A stretch of 64,000 nucleotides of DNA from Triticum aestivum (Eukaryota; Streptophyta; Magnoliopsida; Poales; Poaceae). The first letter of the stretch is position 1. Each line of letters starts with the position of its first letter. Shown piece by piece: positions 45,391 through 57,183 of the stretch. The position numbers were made by a program, and so were the translations under genes. Location of the stretch: assembly GCF_018294505.1 (NCBI RefSeq), contig NC_057814.1, positions 294,566,059 through 294,630,058 on the forward strand, in the 5' to 3' direction. The notes beneath the pieces were generated by a model. It worked only from the letters and a program-made list of their open reading frames with translations, was not told the origin of the DNA and did no database searches.

Positions 45391-45402
45391 TGGTATCAGA
45401 GC
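45391..45402 (+). other. Primer binding site, initiator Met-tRNA, element 6
   Basis: TGGTATCAGAGC two bases after the LTR, the usual copia primer site. Confidence 0.88.
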
Positions 45403-45455
45403 AAGGTACTCCCTTGTTCTGTGTGATTTTGGTTTAACCGCCTGGAGTTTTAGTT

Positions 45456-47035
45456 ATGTCGACCGCAGGTATGATCAAGGTCTCTGCTGGGTGTCCTACC
45501 TTCGATGGGACGGACTACCCCTACTGGAAGAATATGATGCGAATGCATCTTGAGACAATTGATAACGATCTCTGGTATGTTGTGGAAAATGGTGTTCCCT
45601 CAGTCACACCTTCTCTGAATGCTGCTGATGTGAAGAGATTCAAGCAACTCGACTCTCAAGCGAAGAATATCATATGTGGTCATCTGAGCAAAGGACAGTA
45701 TGGAAGAGTGAGTGCTTTGGAAACTGCTAAGCTTATCTGGGATAGGCTGTCCAAAGTAAATGAAGGAGTCTCAACTCAGCGTGACTCTCGAGTTGATGTT
45801 CTTCGCAATCTCTTCAACCACTTCAAAAGACTCGACAATGAAAATGTTCAACAAACCTTCGATCGCCTCACTAACATCTCAAATGAGCTTCAAGCGCTTG
45901 GTGCCACTGACATCACCGACCATGAGGTGGTGAAAAAATTGTTGAGATCGCTTGATTCCTCATTTGATACTCTGGCATAGATGATACAAGAACGTGCTGA
46001 TTACAAGTCACTTGATCCCGCTGATATCCTCGAGAGGCTAAATACTCATGAGTTCCAGCTTGCTGAAAAGAGAGATCTCTATGGTTCGAGCTATGGCAGA
46101 TCACGTGCACTGAAGGCCAAGGCTGTTTCTGAGTCTGAAGATGAAGACTCTGGCAGCAGCCTTGGTGATCCTGAAGAACCGAGCCATGAACTAGCACTGC
46201 TCGTGAAGAAATTCCAGAAGTTCTCAAGACGTGGTCGCTTTGGAAGACCCTCAAGAAGCAATGATTCCTCGTCCAGTGACTACAAGAAAAGGCTTTGTCA
46301 CAAATGCAAGAAACCTGGACACTACATTCAAGATTGTCCTCAGTGGGAAAAGGAATCAAAGAAGAAGAAATACAAGGATTATAGTTCTGATGACGCGAAG
46401 AAAAAGAAGAAATCCTCAAAGTCTTCATCATCAAAATCCTCAAAGTCTTCATCTCCCAAGAAGAGCAGCTCCAAGAAGGCTCGGGCATTCATTGGCAAGG
46501 AAATGGACTCTGAGGCTGAATCTGAAGAAAATGAGGAAGAGGAGGCATCTGAGGAGTCTGAATCCACTGTGGCGAGCCTAACTCTCGCTACTGCATTTTT
46601 CAGCAAGTCTATCTTCAACTCTAAAGAAAATGACCTCACCAACAAGGCTGATGAAGGCAATGATGACTACGCTCCCACCTATTGCTTCATGGCAAAGGGT
46701 GCCGAGGTACTCAAATATACCTTCTCTGAATCAAGTGAGAATGAATCTGATGAAAACCTCAAGCCCAGCTATTCTAAACTTGCTAAGATTGTTGTGAAAC
46801 AACAAAGGGCTTTTGAAAAGGTTCAAAACATGCTAGACAAGAGTGATGATATGTTGGGTGAAGAAATGGATCGCACTAAAACCTTGACTGAAAATCTTCA
46901 GAGACTTCAGACTAGGTTTGACAACCTTCAAGGTCATCATAACACTCTCTTATCTGATCATGAGAAGCTTTCTTATGAATTTCTTCAAAGAAAGCAAGAT
47001 CTTGAAAAGCTAAGAGTGAGTTATGAAGATCTTCA
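45456..47035 (+). pseudogene. gag: Gag of element 6, N-terminal part
   Basis: Starts at ATG 45456 (MSTAGMIKVSAG). The first 170 residues are the copia gag core (F-D-G-T-D-Y-P-Y-W, then L-W-Y-V-V-E-N-G), with an in-frame TAG at 45978-45980. A CCHC zinc knuckle (CHKCKKPGHYIQDC) lies about residue 285-298. Then come Lys/Ser-rich and acidic stretches and a long coiled coil, typical of Sirevirus gag. Solo LTR 7 cuts the frame at 47035; it resumes at 51351. Confidence 0.85.
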
Positions 47036-50000
47036 TGTGGGGACACCGACTCGTAAGTCGTGATCACCGAATGCACGTGTACAGTGATCCCAGAGATCAA
47101 TGCTCACTGAACACACAGAAACTGAGTAGCAAGAGTCTTACATCCATACATACCGTCTTACACAAAATATGACCATTGTGGTCAAGTCTTACATGGATAA
47201 AGCCATAAGGGTTGAGTACCAAATAAACTTAAGCAGCGGAAATCTTCATCGATAAGTAGGACCCATGCCATCTGCCTTAACCCTACAGGCATTCTGACTG
47301 GGAAACGTCCTAGTTCGCATGTTCGTCTCCAAAGAACTCTTCTTCGAACTCCTGTTCTTCCATGCCTGGCCAATTAAATAACCAGTGGCAAGCCAATGAG
47401 TACTTTGAATGTACTCGCAAGGAACCCATGTTTTGGCTCAAGATACAACAATGCATGACATAGGTAAGTTTTGCAGAAAGCTAATTTTGTTGTGCTCTGA
47501 CATGTTCAATAACTGGTAAATCAAGCATCGTGTGAATTCAAGTAACCATTGGGTCTGGTTACAGGTATTAACATAAATGGAGTGGGCACCAACCCAACTC
47601 AATCATGTCAAGTCCTTTGACTTGACCCAAGTAGTTCTTCCCACTTATCCAAACACACTCACCAGGTTTCGTAAACAAGTGGACGTAGCCCAAGAGCGGT
47701 TATCCAACTGTCCTTGACCGTGGACACGGCTATTCGAATAGTTTTACACTCTGCAGAGGTTGCACACTTTACCCACAAGATCCGAGGAACTTCCGTGTCA
47801 TCCACGACCCGCGGTACCTCAAGTACCCGGGGTAAGCACCCGATCACTATCTTTCCCTAGACGACACTAACATGGAGTCCATTCGATTGGTAGTAACCCC
47901 CGTGCCCAACATTTCACATCTTAAAATTGTGGAGCCTCGCTCCCATATTAATCACATACCACTGGCACGGGGTACCAACGGTGCGCCCGGTGCCCCATAA
48001 AAATGTTCTTGGCCGCCCTACCTGGCACGACCCCATCCCGAGAGAGCACACCAACAACTCTCCCGTCACTAGTAATGCGGGCTCCAAGCTAGTATCGGCC
48101 TAGGTAATCAATAATGCCCTTTACCATATAAGGGTAGTGTGGTTGCGCATGTAAGGTTGGAATAACGGTCGCAACTTAAACCAATCCGTTTTTGAAACCA
48201 CACTCACATATCCTTCTCCGGTACACCACTTCTTTGTCAAGTGGTTACCTAGCTCAACATCTCCCTCGGGCATTAGTGGCACCCGCGGGGTTTTCAAAAG
48301 TCTTTGGGAGCATCCTTGCCTCCATCACCCTGCATATACCCGTCCCATTTGCGTAGCATCTACTTTAGCATCCTATCTTCTCCCACCGGCATAACCCTCA
48401 TAAGGAGGTAATGCACCATGCAAGTATCAACGAGGAAGTAACAGAGGCAACCCATCAAAGTGGTTACCATCACATCATGATTCCGATGCAACAATAGTAA
48501 TGTGATATATGACATGCATAAAAAGGGTTTCATGGACATGGTCAAAGGGCTGCTTGCCTTGGTTGGCTTGGTCTTCAAAGTCTTCAGGCCCTTCTCCTTC
48601 TTCTCCTCCAACTACTTCGTCAAACACGGGATCTAATCGTCGCAAGAAAACAACGGAAAAATAAGACAATAATAAAACAGAAAAACCAAAGTGCTCAGAA
48701 AAATGTCAACTCATTTTTGTTAAATACTAGGGTTAAAACTAAGGAGGGGAAAATTCTTAGTTTTGGAATTGGAGCTACAGGGACAAAGCAATGGTTTTTA
48801 AACAAGGATTTAATTGCTCAAATTTGAATTTGAATTTGAGCAGTACAGAAAAGTTGGTTGGGCATGTATGAAAACTACACCATTAAATAGGTGGGATTTT
48901 TACAAGATTTTTGGAACTGGAATTATTGCATTTGGATTAATATTTAATCCTGTGGAATTTTTGGAAAAGGGTCAGAAAAAGAAAAAGAGAAAGGGCACTG
49001 TGCCCGCCGGGCCAGAACAGCTGCAGTGCAGCAGGCCCAGAGGGGAAAAAGGCCCAGCAGAGCCGGCGCGCGCGCGCGCCAGGTGTTCAAACCTGACGGG
49101 CGGGGCCCAGGCGTCAGCGAGAGAGAGAGACGATGGAGGGGAGAGGCCGACGGGCGGGGCCCGCCTGTCATCCCTAACCCCGAGTCCAGATGGCCGGCGA
49201 GCTCACCGGTGACGATGCAGGGCACGGCGAGGTCGGGCGAGGGCACGGCTGGGCTCAGCGTTGTGTCGCCGTTCGGGTGGAGGTGGAGTTGGTCACCGGA
49301 GCAGCCTGGTTCGCCGGCGACGAGGTCACGCGGCGGAGGTGCTTCGGGCGTCGATGGTTCCAGCCGTTCCCGGCTGCAAAAGGAGTGGGGAAGAGAGGGG
49401 AAATTGTCAGTGACGCCGTGCGGTTCCAGATCGAGATAAAATGTGGGCGGAGGAGGCCTGTACCGCGTGGACGCCGACGAGCCGAGGCGGTGGAGCTCGA
49501 GCTCGATCTCGAGCTCGAGCTCGGGTGGCTCTGGAGACAAATGGATGGATCGGGAGGTTGATTGGGAGTGTGGGAGAGCGACAGGAAGCGAGAGAGAGGC
49601 TCGGGGTCGCCTTATATAGGCTGGCCGAGGTCCATCGTAGGCGCGGCCTACGGGTGCCCGCGGGATCGGCTCGGGTGGCCGTTAGAGAGGGAATGGAGGG
49701 CTCGGGGGTGTTCGTGGGAGTGGTCTAGGGTGCCAGGGAGAGAGAGGAGGAGCGAGACGAGCTGCGGGTGGGCCACAGGGGCGGCGCAAGCATTGGCCGA
49801 GCGGGGCGACGTTCTGGCGCGAGCTGCAGGAGAGAGAGGAGGGCGTGGGAGCAAGTGGGCGGCCTGCTGGCGTGGAGCGGACGTCGAGGGGCATCGACTG
49901 GCGCGCGGGGGAGGCTCGAGGTGGCCGGGAGACGCGGCGTCAACGGTCGGGTGCCCTGTCAGGCGCTCCAGAGCGTGACTTTGGTGGCATCCGCGGCTTT

Positions 50001-51345
50001 CCCGCGTCTGCGCGCGTCCACTTGCGTCTTGCAGCTGAAGGAGGCATGGGCAAAAGCTGGGGAGAGCCTTGGGTGCTCTGAAAAGCTGAGGGGAGCGAAG
50101 GAGGCTGAGAGAGAGGGAGGAATCCACTGTCCAGAGAAGAAAAATTGGGGTTCTCCCCCCTTCATCATTGCTTCCTCGGGCAGCAAGCACACAAGTGCTA
50201 GAGGGGGACTAGGAGGGGTCGTGGTAGAAAGCTGAGCCTACGAATATTAGTGGAAGAGGCCAAAAATGGGATTTTGGTAAAGTGGCAGAAGGTGTTTGAT
50301 GCAGGTTTGGGCAAGTAGATGATTTCCATTTGCCATGAGACTCCACAGGGTGAAATTTCACATATAATTAGGGCCTTCCACCAATTTGGAGCTTATTTGG
50401 GCAAAGTTGCCAATGCAACTTTTGTAAACCCTAAAAATTAGCAGAAATGAACTTGTGTAGATCTAGTTGAGCAATTCACTTCTCCCTGATGCACCACTTG
50501 GTGTAGAGGCCTCATTTGGTCATGTGAACATGATCACAAAAGTTGGGGCCAAGGAGAGAAAGTTCGTAGTACAAAGTTGTTCAAATTTGATTCTGGTCAG
50601 AGAGGGTTTTGGGGCATTTTGGTGAACCAAACTGACCTTAGTTGAGATGAGGCTTTGCAACGTGATCACAATATGCATTTGTGACTTGCTGGATTTTCCT
50701 TGGATTTTTATGAAAATATTTCCTGTACAAATATTTCAAATCTTTGAAATGGGCAGAAATGGTTTTGGGAGGTTTTGTCCAATATTTGGAACATGACCAT
50801 GTGTTGCAACTCTTATATATGGAAAATATATGTCCACAGAGTTTCCCTGATTTTTTTCATATATTTTTGAAACAATAAAATAATTTTTACCTATTAAAGA
50901 CCATTTCTGGCCTTAAGAAAAAGCTTTTAAATAAAATAGGAAAATAAATTTTAAAATTATATTTTTGTGGTTTATGGGAATCCTATATCTAATAGGTTTC
51001 AAATATACTTTTTGAAATATTTTTCATACCCCAAATCAAGTACTTGTAGTGCAAACCTCAATTCAGGGGTTTTTGGAAAACTAATTTTTGAAAATACTAT
51101 TTGGCCAAATTATTTTTGTAATAAAATACTATACCATTCCATACACATGGCATGATCATTGGGCAGAAGTTTGGGGCAAGGAGATGAAGTATATAGGGTG
51201 GAGTTGTGTTGACTTTAAAGAGCACTTAAAAATCACAGAGAAAACCAACTCCAAATAAAAAGCCAAATAATGCAAAAGTTTTTGTTGGTCCAAATTTCAT
51301 GCTTTAATAATGCAAATGACATGTTACAAAATGCAGGGTGTGACA
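47036..51345 (-). mobile_element. Element 7: 4.3-kb solo LTR (LARD-type), inserted in gag of element 6
   Basis: Ends TGTGGGGACACC and GGTGTGACA, flanked by CTTCA on both sides (47031-47035 and 51346-51350). Nothing inside looks like a primer site, polypurine tract or a second LTR, so it is best read as a solo LTR. On the minus strand it starts TGTCACACCC and has a TATA box (TATATAAGG) at about 49612-49618, supporting minus orientation. LTRs of this size are known from LARDs such as Sukkula. A GC-rich block lies at about 49000-50240, with AT-rich flanks. ORFs inside have no recognisable domain. Confidence 0.75.
49064..49080. repeat. Alternating CG tract in the solo LTR
   Basis: GGCGCGCGCGCGCGCC, self-complementary and able to form Z-DNA or a hairpin. 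The nearby repeats of GAGCTC/CTCGAG at 49494-49524 are also palindromic. Confidence 0.6.
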
Positions 51346-52347
51346 CTTCAAAAGGAGCGCGATTCATTACTTGCTCAACAAATCAGCGCTGCTCAGGGAG
51401 AATTTATTCCTCCATGTTTGAAATGCATTGAACGTGAATCTGCTAATTCTTCACCTGAATGTTCAAATGCTTCTAATGTTACAAATTCTTAACCTGTCTC
51501 TGCTATCACTAATTCCTCATCTAAGGACATTGCTAGTATCACTGACGATGCAGGGCTGAAGCAATTGTACATGATAGGCATGTACAAAAGCCTCAAAGGG
51601 CATCAGACTCTTTGTGATGTGCTTAAAAAGCAGATCCTCAACAGGGACCCTAGGAAAGAGGGTATTGCCTTTGAGAGGAAACTCAATGCTGATGGTACAT
51701 ATTGTAAGCCTAAGTAGTACCCCAAAACCTCATGGGTTGCTGCAAAGGGACCTCCAGTTGATCCATCTAATCTATCTGGCTTTACATGTGAATCTTCTCA
51801 TTCTTCTGATGAGTCATTTGACTCCAACTATAAATTGTTCAAAAATCATAATGGTGAAGTATTTGCTAGATATGTTGGCACTAACTACATGAACGGTTCT
51901 CCTATGAAGAAAATCTGGGTTCCCAAAAGGTGCCTTGAAAGTCTTCAGGTGAATATCCTCATGACACCACCTATGAAGAATAGGAACCCCAGATCAAATT
52001 CTTCATATGGACCAAGTTCTTCATATGGATCCAAGTCCTCATACGGACCAAATTCCTCACGTGGATCAAATTCCTCAAAAGGATCAAAGTCCTCATATGA
52101 ATATCATCGTGCTAACAACTCTATTTTGCAGGGAAGAGCCAAGGGCTATGAATATGAGCATTATTCTTCTAACCATTATGTTCATAAGTCCTCGAAGAAT
52201 TTCTCTGCTTATTCATATGCTTATCCTAACTCCTCTTGTGTGAAACGAAATGGATTGGCTTCTCTACCACCTTTCTCATATGGAGCTCACAGAGTGATGA
52301 ACTCTTTGCCACCCCTTCAGATGTGGGTGGTGAAGAAAAAGAACTAA
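51346..52347 (+). pseudogene. gag: Gag of element 6, C-terminal part
   Basis: Continues gag after the solo LTR in the matching frame. It has in-frame stops at 51490-51492 (TAA) and 51714-51716 (TAG) and a final TAA at 52345-52347. The end is rich in Ser-Tyr-Gly repeats and aromatic residues, then a basic tail. Low complexity; structural or RNA-binding role inferred. Confidence 0.7.
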
Positions 52348-52584
52348 TCTCTTCTGCAGGGTCAGGTCTCCAGACGTGCGTAAACGTCTGAAGAATTTGC
52401 TGGAGACCTGAAAACTGCCTGAAAGGACGCATGCTAATCATGAAGAAATGAACTTTCATTTCTCACGTCCTCATACTTCTTTATCTGTTCTATTACTTGA
52501 TGAAATTGATCTGATGAATTGTGATGTCATATTCTTCACTGATGAAGTATATGAAGTTCGTAAGCTGCACTAATTCATCTGCAG
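52348..52584 (+). other. Gag-pol junction of element 6 with a strong stem-loop
   Basis: The gag frame is closed here by many stops. CAGGTCTC plus CAGACGT (52363-52377) pairs with ACGTCTG (52384-52390) and GAGACCTG (52403-52410): 8 bp plus 7 bp with a 6-base loop and a bulge. A CTGCAG acceptor-like site precedes the protease frame at 52585. The block may be an intron-like or recoding region, or a decayed insertion. Confidence 0.5.
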
Positions 52585-53145
52585 GATGATCAACCCAAAG
52601 CCACTGAGTGGGTCCTCGATAGTGGATGTACAAATCACATGACTGGTGACAAGAATCTATTCATGGATGCTCCCCTATCACCATCGCATCTGAAGCATAT
52701 CATCTTCGCTGACAAAGGCAAAAGTCAGGTATTGGGTCTAGGTAAGGTTGCGATCACAAAGGATCAACACATGGACAAAGTCATGCTTGTCGAGTCCTTG
52801 GGATACAACCTCATGTCTGTCTCAATGCTTTGTGATCTTGATATGGTTGTTGTCTTTGGAAAGTATCATTGTGTTGTGGTTATGGAAGCTGACAATTCCA
52901 AAGTCTTCGAAGGCTTTAGGAGAGGAGACTTGTATATTGTTGATTTCTCTACAGGACCGCAACCAGCCGTGTGCCTACTTGCAAAAGCTTCAGAAGGCTG
53001 GCTATGGCATCGACAACTTGGTCATGCAGGCATGAGGAATTTGCACACGCTTGCGAAGAAGAAGCATGTTGGCATTGAGAATGTCAAATTCCTCAAGGAT
53101 CACTTATGCGGAGCCTGTGAAGCTGGGAAGATGACAAAAGGCTAA
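52585..53145 (+). pseudogene. pr: Protease and pre-integrase region of element 6
   Basis: The protease active site W-V-L-D-S-G-C-T-N-H-M is at 52608-52640. The zinc-binding pre-integrase domain follows (W-H-R-Q-L-G-H, later L-C-G-A-C-E), with its His and Cys ligands present. The frame is lost at TAA 53143-53145; integrase continues one frame over, so a small indel lies just before. Confidence 0.8.
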
Positions 53146-54370
53146 GCATCCAGTGAAGACTATCATGACTACTACTCGTCCATTTGAATTGCTTCACATG
53201 GACCTCTTTGGTCCTAATCATTACTCAGCGGTCACAAATGATGCATCTCTCTATGGCTTTGTTATTGTTGATGATTACTCTCGATACACATGGGTACACA
53301 TTGTTACTTACAAACATGAAGTGCAGGAAGTCTTCAAACGATTTTCCTCGAGGGCTTCAACCAACTTTGGTGTGAACATCAAGCACATCAGAAGTGACAA
53401 TGGAACTGAGTTCAAGAATTCTGGTCTTGATGACTATCTTGATGAACTTGGTATTACTCATGAATTATCTGCTCCTTATACTCCTCAACAGAATGGCGTC
53501 GTGGAGCGCAAGAACAGAACTCTTGTTGCGATGGCTCGCACTATGCTTGATGAGTACAAGACGCCTCGTCACTTCTAGATTGAGGCAATTTATACTGCGT
53601 GCCACATCATCAAAATGGTATATCTTCACAAATTCTTCAAGAAGACTGCCTATGAACTCCTCACTGAAAAGAAACCCAATGTGAGTTATTTCAAAGTCTT
53701 CGGTGCTAAATGCTGGATTAGAGATCCTCATCACAATGCTAAATTTGCACCGAAAGCACATGAAGGTTTTATGCTTGGTTACGAAAAGGACTCGCACACC
53801 TACAGAGTCTTCAACAACGTTCTTCACAAGGTTGTTGAAACTGTAGATGTGCGGTTCGATGAAACTAATGGCTCGCAAAGAGAGCGCCTACCTTCTGTGA
53901 TAGATGAACCAGCACCTGAGGAATCTATCAAGTTCAAGGCTACTGAGGATGTCATTCCTACTGAAGAATCTGCTGAAGAATTCATTCCAGAACATGAAGA
54001 ACATCGAGCTAATGCACCTGAACAACATACTGAAGAAAATGGTGCTGAAGAAAATGCTGATCGAATTCCTCGACGACAACCAGCTCATCCTTGCGTTGCA
54101 AAAGAAGTGCAAGTTGAAAAGATCATTGATGACATTGAAGCACCAGGTCCTCTGACATGCTCAAAAGCTTCACATTTATCTAAATTTTGTGGGAACTATG
54201 CTTTTGTCTCTATCACAGAGCCCACTAAGGTAGATGAAGCATTTCTGGAGCCTGAGTGGATTCAGGCCATGCAAGAAAAATTACATCAGTACAAGCTCAA
54301 CAACGTCAGGGAACTGGTCAAACGTCCAGATCCTCGCAAGCACAATATCATTGGCACAAAGTGGATGTAG
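53146..54370 (+). pseudogene. int: Integrase of element 6
   Basis: The core has D in LLHMDLFGP, D in IRSDNGTEFK and E in NGVVERKNRT, the copia D-D-E set. In-frame stops are TAG 53576-53578 and TAG 54368-54370. The C-terminal half is acidic, Glu/Pro-rich linker sequence leading to RT. It would insert cDNA copies; this copy cannot make a full protein. Confidence 0.82.
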
Positions 54371-54941
54371 CTCAACAAGCAAGATCAAAATGGCCTTGTG
54401 GTGAGGAATAAGGCACGGCTTGTAGCTCAAGGCTACACACAGGTTGAAGGAATTGATTTCGATGAAACTTTTGCACCTGTTGCTAGACTTGAGGCTATTC
54501 GCATATTACTTGCTTATGCTAACCATAATGATATCACTTTATATCAAATGGATGTGAAAAGTGCATTCCTCAATGGTAAGCTTGAGGAAGAAGTATATGT
54601 TGCTCAACCCCCAAGTTTTGAAGATCCAAAGAATCCTGACAAAGTCTTCAGACTCAATAAGGCCCTCTATGGCCTCAAGCAGGCCCCCTCGGGCGTGGTA
54701 TGATACTTTGAAGGAATTCCTCATGAAGAAAGGCTTCAAACCCGGTTCACTCGACCCTACTCTTTTCACTAAATCTTACGATGGTGAACTGTTTGTGTGC
54801 CAAATACATGTTGATGATATTATCTTTGGCTATACTGACCAACGTTATAGTGATGAATTTGCCTATATGATGAGTGAAGAATATCAAATGTCCATGATGG
54901 GAGAATTGAAATTCTTCTTAGGTCTTCAAATTCATCAATAG
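54371..54941 (+). pseudogene. rt: Reverse transcriptase of element 6
   Basis: Blocks [21 protein letters not shown] and A-L-Y-G-L-K-Q-A-P are followed by a frameshift in a C run near 54690, then the active site with His in place of the usual Tyr (H-V-D-D-I-I-F-G). Stop TAG is at 54939-54941. Copia RT normally has Y-V-D-D. Confidence 0.83.
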
Positions 54942-55760
54942 CGCAATGGCATATTCATATCTCAGGAGAAATACCTCAAGGATGTACTGAGGAAATTCGG
55001 CATGCAAGATTGCAAAGGCGTCAAAATTCCTATGCCCACAAATGGCCATCTGTGCACTGGTGAAAATGGTATTGACTTCGATCATAAGGTATACCGCTCC
55101 ATGATTGGTTCTTTATTGTACTTGTTTGCATCTAGGCCAGATATAATGCTTAGTGTTTGCATGTGTGCCCGATTTCAAGCTACACCGAAGGAATCACACC
55201 ATAAGGCTGTGAAGCATATTCTTCGATATCTAGCTCACACACCAACACTTGGATTATGGTACCCCAAGGGCTCGGCTTTTGATCTCATTGGATATTCTGA
55301 CTCTGACTATGCTGGTGATCGTGTGGACCGCAAGTCAATATCTGGTACATGTCATTTCCTCGGACGATCTTTGGTCTGTTGGTCCTCGAAGAAACAGAAC
55401 TACGTATCTATGTCTACTGCTGAAGCTGAGTACATTTCTGCTGGTTCTTGTTGTGCTCAATTGCTATGGATGAAGCAAACTCTCAAGGACTACGGCGTCA
55501 ACGTGAAGAATGTGCCTCTCTTCTGTGACAATGAGAGTGCCATCAAGATTGCTCACAACCCAGTTCAGCACTCGAAGACAAAGAACATTCAGATTCGTCA
55601 TCATTTTCTTCGTGATCATGTGTTGAAGGGCGACATTTCTATTGAGCATGTGAAGACTGAAGAACAACTAGCCGATATCTTCACAAAGCCCTTGGATGAG
55701 AAGAGATTTAGCAAGTTGCGGGGTGAGCTAAATATCTTAGAATCTTCTAATGTTCTTTGA
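54942..55760 (+). pseudogene. RT end and RNase H of element 6
   Basis: Same frame as the end of RT. It contains the connection (Y-R-S-M-I-G-S-L-L-Y-L), then RNase H with D-S-D-Y-A-G-D, S-T-A-E-A-E-Y-I and D-N-E-S-A, and the copia end mark A-D-I-F-T-K-P-L. It ends at TGA 55758-55760. Open from 55002 onward, but with no start of its own. Confidence 0.83.
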
Positions 55761-56468
55761 AAAGGACACTCATCCTAACACTTATGGAAAATTGATGACT
55801 TAGATGTGCCACACATGAAGAAACGTTTTTCTTCAATCAATGAAGAATAACACTCTATGTGTGAAGAAATTAACGAAGAATTTGATTCTCAGAACCCTAC
55901 GACAATTGTACGCGGTGTCTGAAATCATCATTCTTATACGGTGGGTCACGCCACTACCAAAGTTGAAAATCTTCAATTTGAGTTTTTCCTCAAATTCCTC
56001 AGCTGTTCAAATTCTTCAACTTTGCATTGTCTTCACTGTTTCCGTCGTTTTTCTTCATTGGCTATATATATATATGAGTTTATGTCCTCTACAGCATTCA
56101 CTTATTGTTATTTCTTCAAGTTGGTTTTTCTGCTAAGTGAATGTGATCGGACCCTTCCCCCTCTATGCTAAACTCAACCCATTCTATTCACAAATTCTTC
56201 ATGTGCGTTCTATTTAAAACTCGTTCAAAATCTTCACTGTGTCCTTGTCAGCTGAAGAATTTGCGAACGGAACGTTAAAACTTATCTTATCCAAAATTTT
56301 CGGTTTTGCCGCTCAAACCATTCTGCATCCCACAAAATAGTTATCTATTCACCCACGATCTAACATGATCTCCACTTCTCAGTACGTGGGTGACACATGT
56401 CAAGCAAATGAGAAGGGTCAGGGGCACGTTCGTCCAGATTCTTCGGGCGAACAGTTTTTCACCGTGGC
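55761..56468 (+). other. Spacer after pol of element 6
   Basis: About 700 bases without a recognisable protein. Contains a TA repeat near 56070 and promoter-like sequence towards 56469. Confidence 0.4.
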
Positions 56469-57183
56469 TATAAATACCCCCTTCCTCACTTCCTTTACTC
56501 CGCTCGACCTCTCTCTCGCTCGAGCTTCTCAAACCCTAGCGCCGCCGCTACTTCATCGTCGCCGGTGAGGAAGAGCTTCACTGCCTCGACCTCGTCGCCG
56601 TCGTACTCGCGCCGGCCGCGGAAATCTTCACTCCGCCGCCGCCGTAGCTGTCTTCCTCCGCCGAGTTAGGGCGTGGAAGATCTGCACAGACGAACTTCAC
56701 TTCTCCACCTCCCAGTTCGTCGTGTTCTTCGTCCAGGGTAATTAAAAGTTACTTTTACTGCCCTGTTTGATTCAACTGATTTCTACAGAATCTTCAATGG
56801 TGTTCTTATCTTCAAATCCTCACACAGAAAACACCTCACATGTCATCTGTTCTTTATTCGTTTCTCTAAGCAATGATTTTTCTTCAAGATTCCTCAATTG
56901 TGTGGATCTTCGATCTATACAACTCTGGAACCTAAGACAAAGAACGCTTAGTAAAATTCTTGAAGACTCGTCTGGTCAAATTCCTCAAACTTGTTCTTTT
57001 TAAGCCTTCTGAGAACGCATATGACCTCTCCAAATTCCTCGCAACTATACTCGGTTCATAGGTACTCATGTCCGCTACTAAATCACTAGGTTCTCATCAA
57101 CTTAACTCATTTGCAGCGTTCCTCGAAGAAAAGTTGCATACTTCTTCAGAGAATTCAATTGTTCAAATTCCTCAACTAAAGAA
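56469..57183 (+). promoter_or_regulatory. Internal promoter-like region with TATA box, leader and possible intron before the env-like ORF
   Basis: TATAAATA (56469-56476) sits in a GC-rich zone. It is followed by a CT-rich leader with AAACCCTAGCGCCGCCGC, a text typical of plant gene 5' leaders. A donor (GGGTAATT, near 56738) and an acceptor (TTTGCAG, ending near 57116) would frame a leader intron ending just before the ORF. ATG 57184 (MADGKKPQKGG) is then the best start. This is a sequence-based guess; no transcript is known to me. Confidence 0.4.

Noticed and set aside
48944..50235. Pro/Arg/Gly-rich ORFs in the solo LTR
   Set aside because: High GC gives open frames on both strands; no domain, and the one just after the TATA box lacks an ATG at its start.
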